Assembly (NCBI GenBank): GCA_964561545.1
Contig: CAZLQF010000007.1
Coordinates: 25,864-89,863, forward strand
Direction: 5' to 3'
From: CAZLQF01 sp964561545
Lineage (GTDB): Bacteria; Bacteroidota; Bacteroidia; CAILMK01; CAYYUA01
DNA: 64,000 bases
Part shown: in pieces, positions 60,396 through 64,000 of the stretch
Position numbering within the stretch: the first letter of the stretch is position 1
Layout of the letters: each line of letters starts with the position of its first letter
Notes under the pieces: model-generated
What the model was told of the DNA's origin: nothing
Database searches by the model: none
Seen by the model: only the letters and a program-made list of their open reading frames with translations
Made by a program: the position numbers and the translations under genes

Positions 60396-61355
60396 ATGGT
60401 AAAAATATTAGCGAATGACGGTATTGCACCTGAAGGCAAAAAAATGCTGGAAGATGCAGGATTTCAGGTAGATACTGATAAAATCGAACAAGATCAATTA
60501 AAAGACAATTTAGGCGATTATTCTGCTATAATTGTAAGAAGTGCTTCCAAGGTAACCAAAGATATCATTGATAACAACCCCCAATTGAAGGTTATTGGCA
60601 GAGCTGGTGTTGGCCTTGATAACATTGACGTGGAACATGCGGAAAACCAAGGTCGCAAAGTGATCAACACACCCGCTGCCTCCTCACTTTCGGTAGCTGA
60701 ATTGGCATTTGGTCATTTAGCTGGATTGGTTCGATTCATCAATCAAGCCAACCGCGAAATGCCTGAAAAAGGGAAAGACGATTTCAAATCCCTGAAGAAA
60801 AATTATGCCAAAGGCATTGAATTAAGGGGTAAAACCATTGGTATTATCGGTGCAGGTAGGATTGGCCAGGAAATGGCCAAAATTGCAATGGGTGCAGGCA
60901 TGCATGTTCAAATAGCCGATCCTATGATCGATGAGTTAGAATTGGAACTGGATCACATCAAAGCCGAGCCCACCCCTACCATTAAATTAAAATCGATTTC
61001 CAACGAAGAATTGTTGAAAACATCTGACTTCGTATCCCTTCACGTGCCGGCCACCGGCAAAGCAATTGTAGGCGAGCAGGAGATTAAAATGATGAAGGAC
61101 GGAGCTATTTTGATTAACTGTGCCCGAGGTGGTGTTGTTGATGAAGATGCCCTTTTAAAGGCCCTGGATTCCGGCAAAATTTCCTGTGCCGGCTTGGATG
61201 TCTTCGACAATGAGCCAACCCCCAATGAACAACTGCTGACGCATGACCATATATCACTGACCCCTCACATCGGTGCTTCTTCCAATGAAGCCCAAAAACG
61301 AGTGGGCATTGAAATGGCCGAAAAAATGCTTGAAAGCTTAAAAGAATTGGCCTGA
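60396..61355 (+). CDS. serA: D-3-phosphoglycerate dehydrogenase (short, no ACT domain)
   Basis: A 319-aa NAD-dependent 2-hydroxyacid dehydrogenase catalysing the first step of serine synthesis. Signs are GRAGVGLDNIDV (about 69-80), the Rossmann loop GIIGAGRIGQEMAK (about 149-162), NCARGGVVDEDAL (about 239-251) and the C-terminal LTPHIGASSNEAQ with the catalytic His (about 288-300). It has no C-terminal ACT domain, so it should not be serine-inhibited in the E. coli manner. It follows serC and ends in a strong terminator. Confidence 0.93.
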   Translation: MVKILANDGIAPEGKKMLEDAGFQVDTDKIEQDQLKDNLGDYSAIIVRSASKVTKDIIDNNPQLKVIGRAGVGLDNIDVEHAENQGRKVINTPAASSLSVAELAFGHLAGLVRFINQANREMPEKGKDDFKSLKKNYAKGIELRGKTIGIIGAGRIGQEMAKIAMGAGMHVQIADPMIDELELELDHIKAEPTPTIKLKSISNEELLKTSDFVSLHVPATGKAIVGEQEIKMMKDGAILINCARGGVVDEDALLKALDSGKISCAGLDVFDNEPTPNEQLLTHDHISLTPHIGASSNEAQKRVGIEMAEKMLESLKELA

Positions 61356-61382
61356 GCCAGGTAGCAATCAAGTTATCACATC

Positions 61383-61422
61383 AAAAGCCCTTGTTGATCC
61401 TTTTCGACAAGGGCTTTTTTAT
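61383..61422 (+). terminator. Terminator of serC-serA
   Basis: AAAAGCCCTTGT and ACAAGGGCTTTT form a perfect 12-bp stem with a 12-nt loop and a T run, 28 nt after the serA stop. The strongest terminator in the window. Confidence 0.93.
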
Positions 61423-61545
61423 GCCTTTGTAATTAAAAATCAAAAGCCAAGTAAGGTGTATTTTTATAGGTTTCACTTGCATTTGGTAATTGAAAGCGCA
61501 AATCCCGTTAATCACTGATCTATAATTTCCGCTTTTTAATTCCTT

Positions 61546-61553
61546 TAATTTTG
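61546..61553 (+). promoter_or_regulatory. -7 promoter element (TAATTTTG) of the methyltransferase gene
   Basis: Exact TAnnTTTG match, 25 nt before the ATG at 61579. Confidence 0.5.
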
Positions 61554-61578
61554 CAAGCTTTAATTTAAATCAAACCAA

Positions 61579-62166
61579 ATGGCATATCCTGATCAATACT
61601 GGAGTGAGCGCTACGAAACCGGCAATACCAAGTGGGACATTGGCTACCCGTCCACACCTCTTCAAACTTACATTGACCAGCTTAGGCAGCAAGACCTTAA
61701 AATATTAATCCCTGGATGCGGGAATGCTTATGAGGCAAACTACCTAATGGAGCAAGGTTTTAGCAATATCACGTTGCTGGATATTTCAAATATATTGGTG
61801 CAGCGCCTTAAGGCATCCATTGATCCCGAGCACAAAAACAAAGTAAGGATTTTACACCAGGATTTTTTTGACCACCAGGATCAATACGACCTGATCCTTG
61901 AACAAACCTTCTTTTGTTCCCTGTTACCAAGTTTTAGAGCAGCTTATGCCCGCCAAATGCATAATTTATTAAAACCTGGCGGAACCCTGGCCGGTGTATT
62001 GTTTCAATTCATGCTATCCGAAAAAGGCCCGCCTTTTGGTGGTAGCAAGGCGGAATACCTGGAATATTTCTATCCCTATTTTCATGTTAAAACCATGGAA
62101 GATGCTTACAACTCCATTACACCAAGGATTGGTAGTGAATTGTTTTTTATCTTGAACAAAATATAG
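61579..62166 (+). CDS. TPMT-family SAM-dependent methyltransferase
   Basis: A 195-aa thiopurine S-methyltransferase-like enzyme. The N-terminus DQYWSERYETGNTKWDIGYP (residues 5-24) is the family signature; the SAM motif I LIPGCGNAYEANYL lies at about 45-58, LLDIS at about 68-72 and DLILEQTFFCSLLP at about 104-117. Bacterial members methylate thiols, selenium compounds, tellurite or thiopurines; substrate unknown. ATG 61579 is well placed behind a -7 element. Stands alone. Confidence 0.92.
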   Translation: MAYPDQYWSERYETGNTKWDIGYPSTPLQTYIDQLRQQDLKILIPGCGNAYEANYLMEQGFSNITLLDISNILVQRLKASIDPEHKNKVRILHQDFFDHQDQYDLILEQTFFCSLLPSFRAAYARQMHNLLKPGGTLAGVLFQFMLSEKGPPFGGSKAEYLEYFYPYFHVKTMEDAYNSITPRIGSELFFILNKI

Positions 62167-62260
62167 TTTGTTGCTTTCTCTACCATTCAAGATTGACCGA
62201 CCCACCTGCCTTATTGTTCATTCATTGGCATTTACCGCTAACAACCCTTATCGATTTCCT

Positions 62261-62268
62261 TAATTTTG
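62261..62268 (+). promoter_or_regulatory. -7 promoter element (TAATTTTG) of purB
   Basis: Exact TAnnTTTG match, 21 nt before the ATG at 62290. Confidence 0.5.
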
Positions 62269-62289
62269 CTTTAATAAAAGGAAAAGCCA

Positions 62290-63648
62290 ATGGATTTATC
62301 AGCTTTAACGGCCCTCAGCCCGATTGATGGCAGGTACCGCTCCAAAACAGAAAGCCTGGCTCCCTATTTTTCAGAATTGGCTTTGATCAACTACCGCATC
62401 AAGGTAGAAATCGAGTATTTCATTGCCTTGTGCGAACTTCCACTGGATCCATTGAAAACCATATCAGCGGACCAACTTCAACAACTGCGAAGCATTTACC
62501 AGCATTTTGATGAAAACGAAGCTCAAAAGGTTAAGGACTTAGAAAAAACGACCAATCACGATGTAAAAGCTGTTGAGTATTACCTTAAGGATCAATTCCA
62601 GGAGCTAGGGCTTGAGCCTTACAAGGAATTCATCCATTTTGGCCTCACATCGCAGGACATCAACAATACCGCCATCCCTATGGCTTTCAAGGATGCCATG
62701 CATCAATTAATCCTGCCCTATTTACAAGGACCATTGCTGCAGAAAATCAAAGACCAAGCCTTAGCCTGGCAGGATGTTCCTTTATTGGCAAGGACCCATG
62801 GACAACCGGCAAGTCCCACTGTGCTTGGTAAAGAGATCCAGGTATTTGTGAACCGCCTTGAAAAGCAGATCGGGCTTTTGGAACAACTGCCTTTTGAGTG
62901 CAAATTCGGTGGTGCTACGGGTAATTTCAATGCTCACTTTGCTGCTTATCCGGAGGTAAAATGGCATCATTTTTCGGATCATTTTGCCAGCCAAAAACTG
63001 GGATTGTTCCGGCAGCAGTTTACTACTCAGATTGATCAATATGATTGGATGGGGGTCATTTTTGACAATTTAAAGCGGATCAATACCATCCTGTTAGACT
63101 TGGCCCGGGACTGCTGGACCTACATTTCAATGGATTACTTTAAGCAAAAAATAACAGAAAATGAAGTTGGTTCTTCTGCCATGCCCCACAAAGTGAATCC
63201 CATAGATTTTGAGAATGGGGAAGGCAACCTCGGTATCGCCAACGCCTGGTATGAGCATTTAAGCACCAAATTGCCCATTTCCAGGCTTCAACGCGATTTA
63301 ACCGACTCTACCGTCATTCGAAACATCGGTATGCCCATGGGTCACGCCTTTTTAGCTTATCAATCCATCTACAAAGGTTTGGATAAATTGCAAGTGAACC
63401 ACCAAAAAATAGAAGCCGATCTTAATGATCAATGGGCCGTTTTGGCGGAAGCCATCCAAACCGTGCTTAGAAAGGAAGGTTTTGCCAATCCTTACGAAAC
63501 CCTCAAGGACCTAACAAGAACAGGGGAAACCATAACCCGGGAAAAGATCCACACCTTTATTGATCAATTGGAACTTGAGGAAGCAACTAAAAATTACTTG
63601 AAAACCTTCACACCAAAAAATTACGTAGGCAAGTTTCCCCAATTTTGA
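62290..63648 (+). CDS. purB: Adenylosuccinate lyase
   Basis: A 452-aa enzyme cleaving SAICAR and adenylosuccinate in purine synthesis, of the long E. coli-like type. It begins LTALSPIDGRYRSKTE, with TTNHDVKAVEYYL (about 92-104), FGLTSQDINNTA, ARTHGQPASPTVLGKE (about 166-181) with the catalytic His, and the fumarase/aspartase signature GSSAMPHKVNPIDFEN at about 295-310 with the mobile-loop catalytic Ser. Length is normal. Own promoter element; monocistronic. Confidence 0.97.
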   Translation: MDLSALTALSPIDGRYRSKTESLAPYFSELALINYRIKVEIEYFIALCELPLDPLKTISADQLQQLRSIYQHFDENEAQKVKDLEKTTNHDVKAVEYYLKDQFQELGLEPYKEFIHFGLTSQDINNTAIPMAFKDAMHQLILPYLQGPLLQKIKDQALAWQDVPLLARTHGQPASPTVLGKEIQVFVNRLEKQIGLLEQLPFECKFGGATGNFNAHFAAYPEVKWHHFSDHFASQKLGLFRQQFTTQIDQYDWMGVIFDNLKRINTILLDLARDCWTYISMDYFKQKITENEVGSSAMPHKVNPIDFENGEGNLGIANAWYEHLSTKLPISRLQRDLTDSTVIRNIGMPMGHAFLAYQSIYKGLDKLQVNHQKIEADLNDQWAVLAEAIQTVLRKEGFANPYETLKDLTRTGETITREKIHTFIDQLELEEATKNYLKTFTPKNYVGKFPQF

Positions 63649-64000
63649 AATAAGATTACACCGGTAAGATAGGCATTGACCTAACCATAATTCATCATTA
63701 ACTCAATAAAAATTCAAACGTACTAAACTAGCTGCAATACCGCATGCAATTCACTTTATAAAATATTATTTGTACCTATTCTTTTTACTTTTATGGAACA
63801 CTTGGTTTGTTCCGCCTTATAAGAATGTTGAGCCCCCCCCCTTGTTGTGGGTGTATCAAATGTCATTCAAACAAAAGCAAAAAATATTGGTTTTACCACG
63901 AATTTGGTGGGTAGACCAAACCTAAGCCTTCAATAAAGGTTTTAGGAAATTGTATTAGCCCTAAATCCAGATTTTATATAGGCTTTGTGGGGTTGTAACT
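63649..64000. other. Intergenic region after purB, to window edge
   Basis: No gene seen. It contains the second copy of the dispersed repeat (63742-63818), a run of nine C (63833-63841) and an imperfect 13-bp inverted repeat (63887-63919, TTGGT to ACCAA). Confidence 0.5.
63742..63818 (+). repeat. Dispersed intergenic repeat, copy 2
   Basis: Matches 3750-3825 in the same orientation with one indel (CAATTCACTTTA, TTTTATGGAA, CCGC landmarks). Both copies lie in gene-free DNA, about 90-140 nt after a plus-strand gene. Confidence 0.6.

Noticed and set aside
63887..63919. Imperfect 13-bp inverted repeat near the right edge
   Set aside because: Two mismatches and one wobble, no gene context, and the region is cut by the window edge.
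1..64000. tRNA, rRNA, prophage, transposase, toxin-antitoxin and CRISPR-Cas or other defence genes
   Set aside because: Read through for typical signatures (T-loop GGTTCGAATCC-like strings, transposase and integrase motifs, short regular repeats); none found by eye, though a covariance or profile search was not possible.

Overview
The window is 64 kb of an AT-rich (roughly 40% GC by eye) bacterial chromosome from the Bacteroidota, most likely a marine or gliding member of the Cytophagales or a close relative. The evidence is a cell-surface protein with a C-terminal type IX secretion sorting domain, a GldB gliding-motility homologue, Bacteroidota-type domain families (DUF2911, YugP-like peptidase, SNF2 protein with long N-terminus, tricorn homologue), weak Shine-Dalgarno sites, and repeated occurrence of the Bacteroidota -7 promoter motif TAnnTTTG shortly before start codons. 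The order or family is an inference.

Layout. 1-10 kb: the 5' part of a tricorn-protease homologue running off the left edge, a GH77 amylomaltase-like protein whose active site is largely destroyed, pyrD, mutS2 and a sodium:solute symporter. 10-20 kb: a fused glycosyltransferase behind recR, 3-hydroxyacyl-CoA dehydrogenase, a low-molecular-weight phosphatase, alanine dehydrogenase, an MFS transporter, inorganic pyrophosphatase and an M49-like metallopeptidase lipoprotein. 20-36 kb: FAD-linked oxidase, an unknown membrane protein, a ZIP-like transporter, a phosphodiesterase, dnaK, a secreted C1B cysteine peptidase, DUF192, DinB and ferritin-like proteins, nitroreductase-dapF, and a SNF2 helicase. 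36-50 kb: prohibitin, gldB, an outer-membrane barrel, nadE, O-antigen ligase behind a LysM/RlpA protein that contains a 100-N assembly gap, a giant five-repeat T9SS surface protein, another barrel, nucleoside phosphorylase, tandem Usp and a DUF2911 lipoprotein. 50-64 kb: a family 9 glycosyltransferase, dapD, a large DUF3352-like membrane protein, a YugP-type peptidase, a 56-aa membrane protein too short for usual ORF cut-offs, ferritin, a sigma-54 activator lacking its DNA-binding domain, a PIG-L deacetylase, serC-serA, a TPMT-type methyltransferase and purB.

Most genes are housekeeping and arranged as single genes or pairs (nitroreductase-dapF, serC-serA, PIG-L-response regulator, LysM/RlpA-O-antigen ligase, ferritin-small protein-peptidase). 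Envelope building is the commonest theme (dapD, dapF, glycosyltransferases, O-antigen ligase, LysM/RlpA, beta-barrels, T9SS cargo). I found no rRNA, tRNA, CRISPR array, prophage, insertion sequence or defence island. I did not find a clear new multi-gene system. The points most worth a second look are the amylomaltase-like pseudoenzyme, TGTCA/TGACA inverted repeats in front of both dnaK and the Usp gene, a long near-perfect inverted repeat before the M49-like lipoprotein, a 57-nt hairpin between mutS2 and the symporter, a dispersed intergenic repeat at both ends of the window, and the repeat-caused assembly gap.
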